From positions 1 to 40,899 of the forward strand of contig NZ_JOEH01000045.1 in NCBI RefSeq assembly GCF_000719095.1: 40,899 nt of DNA, written 5' to 3'. Position numbers and translations under genes: made by a program. Of the stretch, positions 8,831 to 16,803 are shown in pieces (position 1 is the first letter of the stretch; each line of letters opens with the position of its first letter). This DNA comes from Streptacidiphilus jeojiense. GTDB taxonomy: Bacteria; Actinomycetota; Actinomycetes; Streptomycetales; Streptomycetaceae. The notes under the pieces were generated by a model. It saw only the letters and a list, made by a program, of their open reading frames with translations, did no database searches and had not been told where the DNA came from.

Positions 8831-9976
8831 ATGTCTGACACCCGCTCCAACGGGGCCGTCGCCACAACGGCCCACCAGGACCTCCACAGCGAGCAGGGCG
8901 CCCTGCGCGGCGAGCATCCGGGCCGGTCCAGGAATCCCGTGGTCAAGGTGGCGGACCTGGCCTGGCTGGAGTTCGAGAAGCCCGACCTGGACCGGGCCGA
9001 GGTCTTCGCCCGGGACTTCGGCTTCCAGATCGCCGCGCGCACCGAGAACGAGCTGTGGCTGCGCGGCACCTTCGCAGGCTCGCCCTGCACGGTGATCCGC
9101 CGCGGGCGCACCTCCCGCTTCATCGGCCCGGCGTTCCGCGCGGCCGAGCGGGCCGACCTGGACCGGCTGGCCCGGGCCACCGGCACCGAGGTGCGCGACG
9201 CGGGCGTGCCTGGCGGCGGCAGTGCAATCGGCCTGCTCGACCCCTCCGGCCTCCCGGTGCGGGTCGTGCACTGCGCCGAACAGCTCCCCGAACTGCCGGG
9301 ACAGCAGCCGCTGCTGCTCAACTCCGGGACGGAGCAGCGTCGCACCGGAGCCGCCCAGCGCCCGCCGCGCGAGCCGTCCCGCATCCAGCGGTTGGGCCAC
9401 GTGGTACTGGAGACCCGGGTGTTCGCCCAGGCCCTGGACTGGTACCTGGACACCCTCGGGATGATCGTGTCCGACTTCCTGTTCCTGGACGGGCAGCGCG
9501 AACGCGGTCCGTCCATGGCGTTCCTCCGCTGTGACCAGGGCGCCCTGGCCGTGGACCACCACACCCTGGCGATGCACCTGGGGCCGGGCAACGGCTATGT
9601 GCACTCCGCCTACCAGGTGACGGACCTCGACGCGATCGCGGCCGGCGGCGAGTACCTGAACGAACGCGGATACAAGCGCAGCTGGGGCATCGGCCGGCAC
9701 ATCCAGGGCAGCCAGCTGTTCGACTACTGGCGCGACCCCGACCGGCTGATGCTGGAGCACTTCGCCGACGGCGACCTGTTCTCCTGCGACCTCGAGCCCG
9801 GCTGGGCCCCGATGTCGACGAGCGGGCTGGCCCAGTGGGGCCCTCCCGCCACCAGGGACTTCGTCGGCGCGAACCCATCGCCGCAGCGGATCCGCGATGT
9901 CATCGGAGCCCTGCGCGGCGACAACGAGATGGACCCGGCACGCCTGCTGGCACTGCTCCGCGCCGCCAACTCCTGA
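8831..9976 (+). CDS. extradiol ring-cleavage dioxygenase (VOC superfamily, type I)
   Basis: A 381-aa two-module VOC protein. The C-terminal module carries the expected 2-His-1-carboxylate iron site: His190 in RLGHVVLE, His258 in YVHSAYQV and Glu309 in LMLEHFADG. The N-terminal module (about 38-150) is degenerate, as in catechol 2,3-dioxygenases. It should cleave a catechol next to the hydroxyls to give a 2-hydroxymuconate-type product; the substrate is not determinable from sequence. The ATG at 8831 follows GGGAGG. The longer frame from 8786 would begin upstream of the -10 and can be dismissed. It is the first gene of a four-gene operon with the FAH hydrolase, acetoacetyl-CoA synthetase-like ligase and DoxX protein. 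Confidence 0.9.
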   Translation: MSDTRSNGAVATTAHQDLHSEQGALRGEHPGRSRNPVVKVADLAWLEFEKPDLDRAEVFARDFGFQIAARTENELWLRGTFAGSPCTVIRRGRTSRFIGPAFRAAERADLDRLARATGTEVRDAGVPGGGSAIGLLDPSGLPVRVVHCAEQLPELPGQQPLLLNSGTEQRRTGAAQRPPREPSRIQRLGHVVLETRVFAQALDWYLDTLGMIVSDFLFLDGQRERGPSMAFLRCDQGALAVDHHTLAMHLGPGNGYVHSAYQVTDLDAIAAGGEYLNERGYKRSWGIGRHIQGSQLFDYWRDPDRLMLEHFADGDLFSCDLEPGWAPMSTSGLAQWGPPATRDFVGANPSPQRIRDVIGALRGDNEMDPARLLALLRAANS

Positions 9977-10025
9977 CCCCCGCGAACTCCTGCCCCCACC
10001 CACCCCTTTGACGAAGGCCACGACC

Positions 10026-10964
10026 ATGAGCACCAACATCCTGCGCAGCGCCGAGGGCTGGTGGGTCGTCCTCGGCGACCGTGCCGTCCCGGTCGACACC
10101 GCGGCCGTCACCACCGCCGAACTGATCGCCGACCGGGCCGCGGTACGAGCGGCGGCACGCTCCGGCGGGGCGGGCACATCCGTCACCGACCTGGTGCCGC
10201 TCGCCCCGGTGACCACCCCCTGCCGGGTGGTCGCCCAGATGGTCAACTACCGCAGCCACGCCCACGACTCCGGCTTCACCGGGGACATCCCGCCCGCCTT
10301 CTTCCGCAAGGCGTCCGGCTCGCTCAGCGGCCCGCGCCAGGACATCGTCCGGCCGGCGCATGTGCGGCTCCTGGACTACGAGGTCGAACTGGGCCTGGTC
10401 ATGGGTGCTGCGCTGCCGGTGGGCAGCGTGGTCGAGGAGGCGGACCTGCCCTCGTACATCGCCGGGCTCGTGATCACCGACGACGTCAGCGCCCGTGACG
10501 TACAGCTGACCCGGACGCAGTTCTACGAGAGCAAGTCCTACCCGACCTTCACACCGACCGGGCCCTACCTGGCGCTCCTCGAACCGGAGGACTTCGCCCG
10601 TCTCCCGGACCTGCGGCTGCGCCTGTCGGTCAATGGTGACCTGCGCCAGGACCGCCCGCTCACCGACATGATCGTCCGCCCGGCCCAGGCCCTCACCCTG
10701 CTCGCCCGGTTCCAGACCCTGGACCCCGGCGACCTGCTGCTGACCGGCACCCCCGGCGGCACCGCGCTGAAGGCCCCGCCCAAACCCGTCGAGAAGATCG
10801 GCGCACTGCTGCCGCCCGCGGTGAAGTGGAAGGTCTTCTTCAGGAGTCAGGCCAGGAATCCGCGCTACCTGCAGACCGGCGACGTGATCACGGCGACGAT
10901 CGCCACCGCGGACGGCCGGATCGACCTCGGCGAACAGCGCACGCCCGTCACCCACGCGAAGTAG
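10026..10964 (+). CDS. fumarylacetoacetate hydrolase (FAH) family protein
   Basis: 312 aa. The FAH fold is indicated by NYRSHAHD (residues 74-81), the metal-binding stretch LDYEVELGLVMG (116-127, Glu119 and Glu121), TDDVSARD (151-158, second acidic ligand) and LLLTGTPGG near the C-terminal third. Members hydrolyse, decarboxylate or isomerise ring-fission products. Placed directly after an extradiol dioxygenase and before an acetoacetyl-CoA synthetase-like ligase, release of acetoacetate or a similar 3-keto acid is a reasonable inference. The start has GAAGG 8 nt upstream. The gap to the dioxygenase is 49 bp. Confidence 0.9.
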   Translation: MSTNILRSAEGWWVVLGDRAVPVDTAAVTTAELIADRAAVRAAARSGGAGTSVTDLVPLAPVTTPCRVVAQMVNYRSHAHDSGFTGDIPPAFFRKASGSLSGPRQDIVRPAHVRLLDYEVELGLVMGAALPVGSVVEEADLPSYIAGLVITDDVSARDVQLTRTQFYESKSYPTFTPTGPYLALLEPEDFARLPDLRLRLSVNGDLRQDRPLTDMIVRPAQALTLLARFQTLDPGDLLLTGTPGGTALKAPPKPVEKIGALLPPAVKWKVFFRSQARNPRYLQTGDVITATIATADGRIDLGEQRTPVTHAK

Positions 10965-10993
10965 CGCACGCACAGCAGGAGGAGAGCCGCACC

Positions 10994-13003
10994 ATGACCG
11001 CGCCGCACCCCGACCCCCACACCACACCTGACCCCCTCACCACGCCGGACCCCTTCACCACACCCGATCCGCAGACCGTCGCCGACAGCCGGATCATGGA
11101 CTTCGCCCGCCGGGTCGGCGTGGACGGCACCGACTACGCCGCCCTGCACCACTGGTCGGTCACCGATCTGGCGGGCTTCTGGGGAGCGGTGTGGGAGTAC
11201 TTCGCCATCGACGCGGACACCCCGTACCAGCGAGTGCTGGGCCAGGAGACCATGCCCGGCACCCGCTGGTTCCCCGGCGCCACCCTCAACTACGCCCACC
11301 ACGCCCTGCGCAACCTGCCCTCCGGCGATCCGGCGATCATCGCCCTGGACGAGACCGGCTCCGGCTACGAGGTGACCGGGGAGCGGCTGCGAGCCCAGGT
11401 CGCCTCCGTCGCGGCGACGCTGCGCGACCTGGGCGTGGGGAGGGGCGACCGGGTGGTCGGCTACCTGCCCAACACCCCGCACGCGATCATCGGGTTCCTG
11501 GCAACCGCGAGCCTGGGCGCCGTGTGGTCGGTATGCGGACAGGACTACGCCGCCAAGGCCGCTGCCGACCGGTTCGCCCAGCTCGAACCCACGGTGCTGA
11601 TCGCCGCCGACGGCTACCTCTTCAACGGCACCGTCCACGACCGCCGGGACGCAGCCGTCGAACTCGCCGGCGCGCTGCCGACGTTGAAGGCGACGCTGCT
11701 GGTGGACCACGTGGGCCTGCCGTGGCCGCCGGGGGCGTACCCGTCCCTGGCCGTCCCCTGGGAGGACGCAGCCGGCCGCACCGAGGAACTCGCCTGCACG
11801 CCGGTGCCGTTCGACCACCCGCTGTGGGTGGTGTTCTCCTCCGGCACCACCGGCCTGCCCAAGGGCATCGTCCACGGCCACGGCGGTGTGCTGCTGGAGC
11901 ACCTGAAGACCCTCGGCCTGCACTCCGACCTGGGCCCCGGCGACCGGCTGCTGTGGTACACCACCACCCACTGGATGATGTGGAACCTGGTCGCCTCGAC
12001 ACTGCTGACCGGCGCCACGACATGCACCTACGACGGCAGCCCGGCGCCGTTCGCCCACCTGGACATCCTGTGGGAGCTGGCCGCACGCCACCGGGTGACC
12101 GTCTTCGGCACCAGCCCCCAGTACCTGCTGGGCATGGCCAAGTTCGGCATCGACCCGTCCGGACACGACCTGTCCTCCGTCTGCGTGGGCGGCTGCACCG
12201 GCTCCGCGCTGCCGGCCTCCGCCTACCCGTGGGTCCGCGACCACGTGGGCGAGCACGTGCTGCTGGCCTCCACCAGCGGCGGCACCGACGTGGTGTCCGG
12301 CTTCGCCGGCAGCGCGCCCAACACCCCGGTCTGGGCGGGGGAGTTGTCGGCGCCCAACCTGGGTGTGGCGCTGGCCGCGTTCGACGACGCGGGCAACCCG
12401 GTCACCGACCGGGTCGGCGAGCTGGTGGTCACCCGCCCCATGCCGTCGATGCCGCTGTACTTCTGGAACGACCCCGACGGCAGCCGCTATCACGATGCCT
12501 TCTTCACCACCTACCCCGGCGTCTGGCGGCACGGCGACTGGATCACGGTGACCGGACACGGCTCGGTGATCGTCCACGGCCGCTCCGACAGCACGTTGAA
12601 CCGCAACGGCGTCCGCCTCGGCAGCGCGGACATCCACGATGTCGTCGAACGCCTCCCCGAGATCGCCGAGGCCCTGGTCATCGGCGCGGAGGAGCCCGGC
12701 GGCGGCTACTGGATGCCGCTGTTCGTGGTCCCAGCGGCCGGCGTGACCCTGGACGACGCCCTCAGCGAGCGGATCCGCGACGCCGTCAGGACCGGCGCCT
12801 CGCCGCGCCACGTCCCGGACGAGATCATCCAGGTGCCGGGCATCCCGCACACCCGCACCGGCAAGAAGCTGGAGGTCCCGGTCAAGCGCCTGCTCCAGGG
12901 CGCCCCGGTGGAGCAGGTCGTCGACCCGGCCGCGGTGGACGCCCCCGAACTCATCGACCACTACGCCCGCCTGGGCGCCGCCCGCCGGGAGCGCTCCGCA
13001 TGA
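10994..13003 (+). CDS. acetoacetyl-CoA synthetase-like acyl-CoA ligase
   Basis: 669 aa, the size of acetoacetate-CoA ligases (EC 6.2.1.16). The ATP loop is FSSGTTGLPKG (281-291) and the C-terminal catalytic lysine lies in TRTGKK (about Lys624). The N-terminal cap has FWGAVWEYF and RWFPGATLNYAHH, typical of the acetoacetate/acetate ligase branch. The first 30 residues contain a short Pro/Thr repeat (TTPDP three times, DPHTTPDPLTTPDP), unusual for the family and possibly a disordered tail. RBS AGGAGG precedes the ATG. Position after the FAH gene suggests activation of a 3-keto acid released from the ring. Confidence 0.9.
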   Translation: MTAPHPDPHTTPDPLTTPDPFTTPDPQTVADSRIMDFARRVGVDGTDYAALHHWSVTDLAGFWGAVWEYFAIDADTPYQRVLGQETMPGTRWFPGATLNYAHHALRNLPSGDPAIIALDETGSGYEVTGERLRAQVASVAATLRDLGVGRGDRVVGYLPNTPHAIIGFLATASLGAVWSVCGQDYAAKAAADRFAQLEPTVLIAADGYLFNGTVHDRRDAAVELAGALPTLKATLLVDHVGLPWPPGAYPSLAVPWEDAAGRTEELACTPVPFDHPLWVVFSSGTTGLPKGIVHGHGGVLLEHLKTLGLHSDLGPGDRLLWYTTTHWMMWNLVASTLLTGATTCTYDGSPAPFAHLDILWELAARHRVTVFGTSPQYLLGMAKFGIDPSGHDLSSVCVGGCTGSALPASAYPWVRDHVGEHVLLASTSGGTDVVSGFAGSAPNTPVWAGELSAPNLGVALAAFDDAGNPVTDRVGELVVTRPMPSMPLYFWNDPDGSRYHDAFFTTYPGVWRHGDWITVTGHGSVIVHGRSDSTLNRNGVRLGSADIHDVVERLPEIAEALVIGAEEPGGGYWMPLFVVPAAGVTLDDALSERIRDAVRTGASPRHVPDEIIQVPGIPHTRTGKKLEVPVKRLLQGAPVEQVVDPAAVDAPELIDHYARLGAARRERSA

Positions 13004-13353
13004 CCACCGCACAGGTCGTCCTCGCGACCGTGCTCTGCCTGGCCTTCATCCCCCTGGGCCTGGCGAAGATCGCCGCTGTGGCGTTCATGCGCCGGGCCGC
13101 GGCGCACCTTGGCATGTCACCGGGCCGGTACCGGGCCATCGGCGCCCTGGAACTGGCCGGAGCCGTCGGGCTGCTGCTCGGACCGGTCTGGGGCCCGATC
13201 GCTCTGGCCGCCGCGACCGGGCTGGCCCTGCTGACGGCCGCGGCCGCCGCGGCCCACCTGCGCCACGGCGACCCGCCCGCACGAGCCCTGTCCGCCGTTG
13301 TGCTGGCCCTGGCAGCGGTGGCCTACATCGCGTTGGCGGCGGCCGCCGCCTGA
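13000..13353 (+). CDS. DoxX-like small membrane protein
   Basis: 117 aa with four hydrophobic helices. It opens with LATVLCLAFIPLGLAKIAAV, contains a GALELAGAVGLLLGPVWG segment and ends in an Ala-rich helix, the pattern of DoxX/DoxX-like proteins. Its ATG overlaps the ligase stop (ATGA), so it is translationally coupled. DoxX proteins are linked to quinone or thiol redox in membranes, but the role in this pathway is unknown. Confidence 0.8.
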   Translation: MTTAQVVLATVLCLAFIPLGLAKIAAVAFMRRAAAHLGMSPGRYRAIGALELAGAVGLLLGPVWGPIALAAATGLALLTAAAAAAHLRHGDPPARALSAVVLALAAVAYIALAAAAA

Positions 13354-13402
13354 CCCGTTGTCGCCCCCGGGCCAGACGAACCGCCCGGCGTCGGCGGAAC
13401 CC

Positions 13403-13425
13403 CCCGGCGTCGGTCGAACGCCGGG
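13403..13425. terminator. hairpin between convergent operons
   Basis: CCCGGCGT-N7-ACGCCGGG, a perfect 8-bp stem between the DoxX stop and the end of the hydrolase gene. Several near copies of CCGGCGTCGG surround it. There is no U-tract, as is common in actinomycetes, and it could serve both directions. Confidence 0.55.
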
Positions 13426-13427
13426 CG

Positions 13428-14462
13428 TCAGACGAACTCCGGGCGTCGCAGGAACTCCCGAATGACGGCGACCGTTCCCTCGGGAACCTCGAAAGGCCAG
13501 AAGTGGCCGGAATCAAAGAGGTGCACGCCGCTTCCCCGCGGGAGCTTCGCGACAACAAGGGGGTCGGTGTAGAACTCGCGGGGCTGGACCGGGTCGTCCG
13601 CTCCCTGCAGGAGCAGCACGGGGCACCTCCACCGGGGGATGAGCCGGGTGCGCCGCTCGATCCACTCCTGGCGGAACGACGAGGAGTTGAAGTACCGGGG
13701 AACCGCCGTACTGATCCCGTCGTAACTGAACTCCTGCACGGTCCGGACCAGGTCCGACACCTCCACTTCGCGTTCGGTCAGCAGGGTGTAGGCGCTGACG
13801 ACCAGTCGCCGGGCATCGGCCAGCACGGAGGGGGCGTCGGGCGAGGTGAACACCTCCTGCTGGGGATGCAGGTCGGGGTGGAGATGCCACAGGTGCTGCT
13901 GGCCCCGGCCGTAGCGGATGACGCGGTTGCCCGCCCGGGCCACCAGGTGGTCGCCGACCGGGGTTCCCCGGTCGTGCGTGACCAGGCTGAACCGCTCGAT
14001 CCGGAGCCGGTCCAGCAGGGCTTCGAGCTGGATGGCGACTCCCTCCTGACGGTAGTCGCCGGTGCCCTTCTCGGACTGGCCGTAGCCCTTCAGGTCCACG
14101 GCCAGGCAGCGGTAGTCGCAGCCGAGGGCTTCGAGGGCGTAGTGCCACTGCCACCATGAATCCGGTACGCCGTGCAGGAAGACGACGACAGGGGCATCGG
14201 CAGCACCGGCCTCCACGTAGTGCCAGCGCACGGTTTCGCCGTCACCGGGAGCGTCGACGAAGCGGTGGGTGACGGTGACCTGGCCCAGCCGCTCCTGGTC
14301 GCCGTCCGCGTCGGGTGCGCGTGGCGGCGTCGGGGGCAGATCGGCCAGGAGCCGGTCCACCCCGGACAGCCTGCCGACGGCCTGCTCCAGTCCGGGGCGG
14401 ACACGCGGCGGAGGCGCGGTGTACTCATGCGCAGTCTCGTGCTCAGTTACGTCGTACGACAC
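13428..14462 (-). CDS. alpha/beta hydrolase with aspartate nucleophile (epoxide hydrolase/dehalogenase-like)
   Basis: 344 aa. Motifs are HGVPDSWWQW (97-106, oxyanion loop), the nucleophile elbow LVTHDRGTPVGD with Asp164, an acidic residue in LLLQGADDPVQP (289-290) and His320 in DSGHFWPF. Asp as nucleophile places it with epoxide hydrolases and haloalkane or fluoroacetate dehalogenases, not with Ser-type C-C hydrolases such as MhpC. A non-conserved N-terminal extension of about 60 residues precedes the core. The GTG start at 14462 has GGAGGG 11 nt upstream. It lies 50 bp after the MhpA-like hydroxylase and shares its operator-controlled promoter. Confidence 0.88.
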   Translation of the reverse strand: MSYDVTEHETAHEYTAPPPRVRPGLEQAVGRLSGVDRLLADLPPTPPRAPDADGDQERLGQVTVTHRFVDAPGDGETVRWHYVEAGAADAPVVVFLHGVPDSWWQWHYALEALGCDYRCLAVDLKGYGQSEKGTGDYRQEGVAIQLEALLDRLRIERFSLVTHDRGTPVGDHLVARAGNRVIRYGRGQQHLWHLHPDLHPQQEVFTSPDAPSVLADARRLVVSAYTLLTEREVEVSDLVRTVQEFSYDGISTAVPRYFNSSSFRQEWIERRTRLIPRWRCPVLLLQGADDPVQPREFYTDPLVVAKLPRGSGVHLFDSGHFWPFEVPEGTVAVIREFLRRPEFV

Positions 14463-14512
14463 GGTGGATCATCCCTCCAGAGACTTCCGGTCCGGGCGCT
14501 CCGAACCGCTCT

Positions 14513-16108
14513 TCACCGCGCGGCGCTCCCGGACAGGGGAGCGGACGCAGTCTCCTCGACCGGCCCGCGGGCGGTGCACAGAACCGGCGCCCAGGCGGCA
14601 GCGCCAGAGAAGCCCCGGCCGCCGGCCGGGACGACGTCCATCACGACGCGGTCGGGGCGCACCAGGACGGCGTCGGCGCGGCCGCGCCGCAGCCAGGCGG
14701 CCAGGGTGCCGTCGTCGTTGAGTGCGGCCACCGGCACCGCCCGGACGCCGAGCCCCTGGACCAGCGCGTTCAGCGAGGGCGAGGGGTCGGCGGCGGTCAG
14801 CACGGCGAAGGAGTCGCCGAGCACCTCGTCCAGACGGGCCCGCCGCCCGTCGGCGTCGACCCACGGCTGCGGGCAGTGGGTACCCACCAGTCGGCTGCCC
14901 CGGCGGGTATGGCGCCCCACCAGGGGCCCGGCAGTCAGGGCCGGGCTGAGGTCCCGGCCGGCCGCCTCGGTCAGACCGGGTATCCGGCAGGCCACGGCCA
15001 GCAGCCTGCGGCGCAGCGCGGCGGCGCCATCCTGGCCGCCGGTCATGGCCCAGCCCATGAGCACCGCCAGCCGGATCACATGCCGTGCGTGCGGCTTGCG
15101 CTCGCTCTCGTAGGTGTCCAGCAGCCGCTCGTCGCCGCCCTGCCGGAGGACCCGGGCGAGCTTCCAGGCGAGGTTGTAGGCGTCGCGCAGCCCCGAGCAC
15201 AGCCCCTGTCCGATGAACGGCGGCATGAGGTGGGCGGCGTCGCCCAGCAGGAACACCCGTCCGCTGCGCCACCGGTCGGCGGTACGTGCCCGGAAGGTGT
15301 ACTCCCGCTCGCGCACGACCTCGAAGTCCCCGTCGTACGAGGGCGGCAGCCACGGAGCGACCAGCTCGCGGACCGGCTGCTGCCCGTCCCGCAGTCGGAA
15401 CTCCCAGCGGTAGCGGTCCTCGCCGACACGCATGAAGGTCGCCGGCCGGTCCGGGTCGCAGACCTGGTCCACACCCTCCCAGCAGCGGACGTCGGCTGTG
15501 GTCCGCACGTCGATGACGGTCCAGCGCTCCTCGAAGCGCAGGTCCTCCCACGCGGCGCCGATGGCCTGGCGGGTGAGGCTGTTCGCGCCGTCGCAGCCGA
15601 GGACCGCCTCGGCCCACAGCTGGTGCTCCCCGTCGTCGTCGCGGTAGGTCACGCATACCGGGCCCCCGGTGTCCGGCCCGATGCCGGTGACCTCCGCCCC
15701 GCTGCGCAGTTCGCACTCCGGGTACCGGGCCAGGGAGTCGCGCAGCAGCCGCTCCAGGGCGGGCTGTTCGAACATGCTGGTCTGCGGATAGCCGTGCGGG
15801 CCCTGCTTACTGCGGCGGAACTCGGCCATCACCCGGTGCCGGGCGTCGAGCAGCCGCAGCCCGTTGCCGGTGCGTGCCATCGCGGCGAAGGCCTCGCCGA
15901 CCCCCGCGGCCTGGAGGATCCTGCGTACCTCGTCGTCCACGACCAGGGCGCGCGGGAGCGGGTAGACGTCCCGGTGGCGTTCCAGCACGATGCTGCGCAC
16001 TCCGCGCCGGGCGAGGAGGAGGGCGGCGGTCACACCCACCGGTCCTGCGCCGACGATGACCACGGGCACGCTCGCGCCGGCGGGTGCGGCCGTACATGTT
16101 TCACACAT
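14513..16108 (-). CDS. MhpA-like FAD-dependent aromatic hydroxylase
   Basis: 531 aa, a group A flavoprotein monooxygenase. The Rossmann motif is VVIVGAGPVGVTAALLL (residues 16-32), the DG motif is GCDGANS (171-177) and the second FAD motif is FLLGDAAHLMPPFIGQG (286-302). Length and motifs fit the 3-(3-hydroxyphenyl)propionate hydroxylase/PheA-like branch. It should ortho-hydroxylate a phenolic acid with NAD(P)H and O2 to give a catechol, the substrate type needed by the dioxygenase at 8831. GGAGGAG precedes the ATG. Cys residues at 2 and 5 are unusual so near the N-terminus. First gene of a two-gene operon; promoter with operators D and E. Confidence 0.92.
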   Translation of the reverse strand: MCETCTAAPAGASVPVVIVGAGPVGVTAALLLARRGVRSIVLERHRDVYPLPRALVVDDEVRRILQAAGVGEAFAAMARTGNGLRLLDARHRVMAEFRRSKQGPHGYPQTSMFEQPALERLLRDSLARYPECELRSGAEVTGIGPDTGGPVCVTYRDDDGEHQLWAEAVLGCDGANSLTRQAIGAAWEDLRFEERWTVIDVRTTADVRCWEGVDQVCDPDRPATFMRVGEDRYRWEFRLRDGQQPVRELVAPWLPPSYDGDFEVVREREYTFRARTADRWRSGRVFLLGDAAHLMPPFIGQGLCSGLRDAYNLAWKLARVLRQGGDERLLDTYESERKPHARHVIRLAVLMGWAMTGGQDGAAALRRRLLAVACRIPGLTEAAGRDLSPALTAGPLVGRHTRRGSRLVGTHCPQPWVDADGRRARLDEVLGDSFAVLTAADPSPSLNALVQGLGVRAVPVAALNDDGTLAAWLRRGRADAVLVRPDRVVMDVVPAGGRGFSGAAAWAPVLCTARGPVEETASAPLSGSAAR

Positions 16109-16136
16109 GGTTCTCCTCCCGGCAACGCTGCCGTAA

Positions 16137-16172
16137 TGATGAAACTATCAACTCTGCTGGATCGATCGTCAA
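16137..16172 (-). promoter_or_regulatory. catabolic promoter with overlapping operator (site D)
   Basis: Minus strand: TTGACG (16172-16167), 17-bp spacer, GATAGT (16149-16144), covered by the operator TGAT-AGTTTC-ATCA (16150-16137). The operator with its flank ATTAC differs from site C by one base in 18. The start point would fall about 29 nt before the hydroxylase ATG. Confidence 0.75.
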
Positions 16173-16191
16173 TAGATCAGTCAGTGAAATC

Positions 16192-16205
16192 TGATGCTTT
16201 CATCA
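16192..16205 (-). promoter_or_regulatory. upstream TGAT-N6-ATCA operator (site E)
   Basis: TGAT-GCTTTC-ATCA, with arms extendable to TGATG/CATCA around a 4-bp centre. It lies 55 bp upstream of site D, mirroring sites B and C. Confidence 0.65.
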
Positions 16206-16610
16206 AAACTGCTGCACGGTCCCCGTCTCCTTGTCGGGTGAACGGTGCGCTGCTCCCGTGGAGAACCCACCGGCTCCCTCGGGCTGCCGGAGCGAGGAAG
16301 CGGATGCGGCGCGGGGATCCTGGTGCGCCGAGGGTGTGTACGTCCCGCGGATGTCGTCAGGACATCGTGGTCCTACGGCTGGTGTGGGTGGTGGCCGGGT
16401 CTGCGGCGTGGAAGTCCTGTGCCCTCTGTGTCGAGCCGTAGGGTTTCCCGGCAGCGGTGCCCCGCAGGAGTAGGCAGCCGATCCGGCGGGCGTAGGGGCC
16501 CCGGGTGGTTGACTGCAAACGGCCTCGGTCGAGAGAACCATGCACACGAGCGGGTGATGGTCGACTGAGCGTTCGAGTCCGGGTCTCAAAGGTCAGGGCG
16601 CCCGGTCACA
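16206..16610. other. intergenic stretch with no convincing gene
   Basis: About 400 bp after the operators. Open frames on both strands have mixed composition and no ribosome site. I see no repeat or hairpin that stands out. Confidence 0.4.
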
Positions 16611-16751
16611 GTGGACTCCGCGGACATCGGTGTCGTGGAGACCTGGGATGAAGTCGACCAGCTGCTGGCCTGGGCCAAGGTTGGCGACGACGCCGACCTG
16701 ATCTTCTGGGGGCGGCCCGGATCACTGGGGCTGACCGTGGGCGGCGGTTGA
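16611..16751 (+). CDS. short orphan ORF or gene remnant (46 aa)
   Basis: A GTG-started 46-codon frame with protein-like content: VVETWDEVDQLLAWAKVG, then DDADLIFWGRPG, ending LGLTVGGG. The frame stays open upstream only to a stop at 16566, so it is a small acidic protein or the last piece of a decayed gene. No clear ribosome site. Family unknown. The Trp-rich acidic style is reminiscent of small immunity-type proteins, but this is only an impression. Confidence 0.35.
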   Translation: MDSADIGVVETWDEVDQLLAWAKVGDDADLIFWGRPGSLGLTVGGG

Positions 16752-16803
16752 GGACCGGCGCTACGAAGGTCGCTGATATCCCCGGGCCGCGCCCCGGCTT
16801 GGT

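Noticed and set aside
11191..13353. 720-codon frame through the ligase gene
   Set aside because: Arg/Pro-rich shadow in another frame of the ligase. Only its last 117 codons, starting at 13000, are a real gene (DoxX-like).
16203..16589. 128-codon minus-strand frame after the operators
   Set aside because: Pro/Thr/Arg-rich, no ribosome site, and its 3' end runs into operator E.
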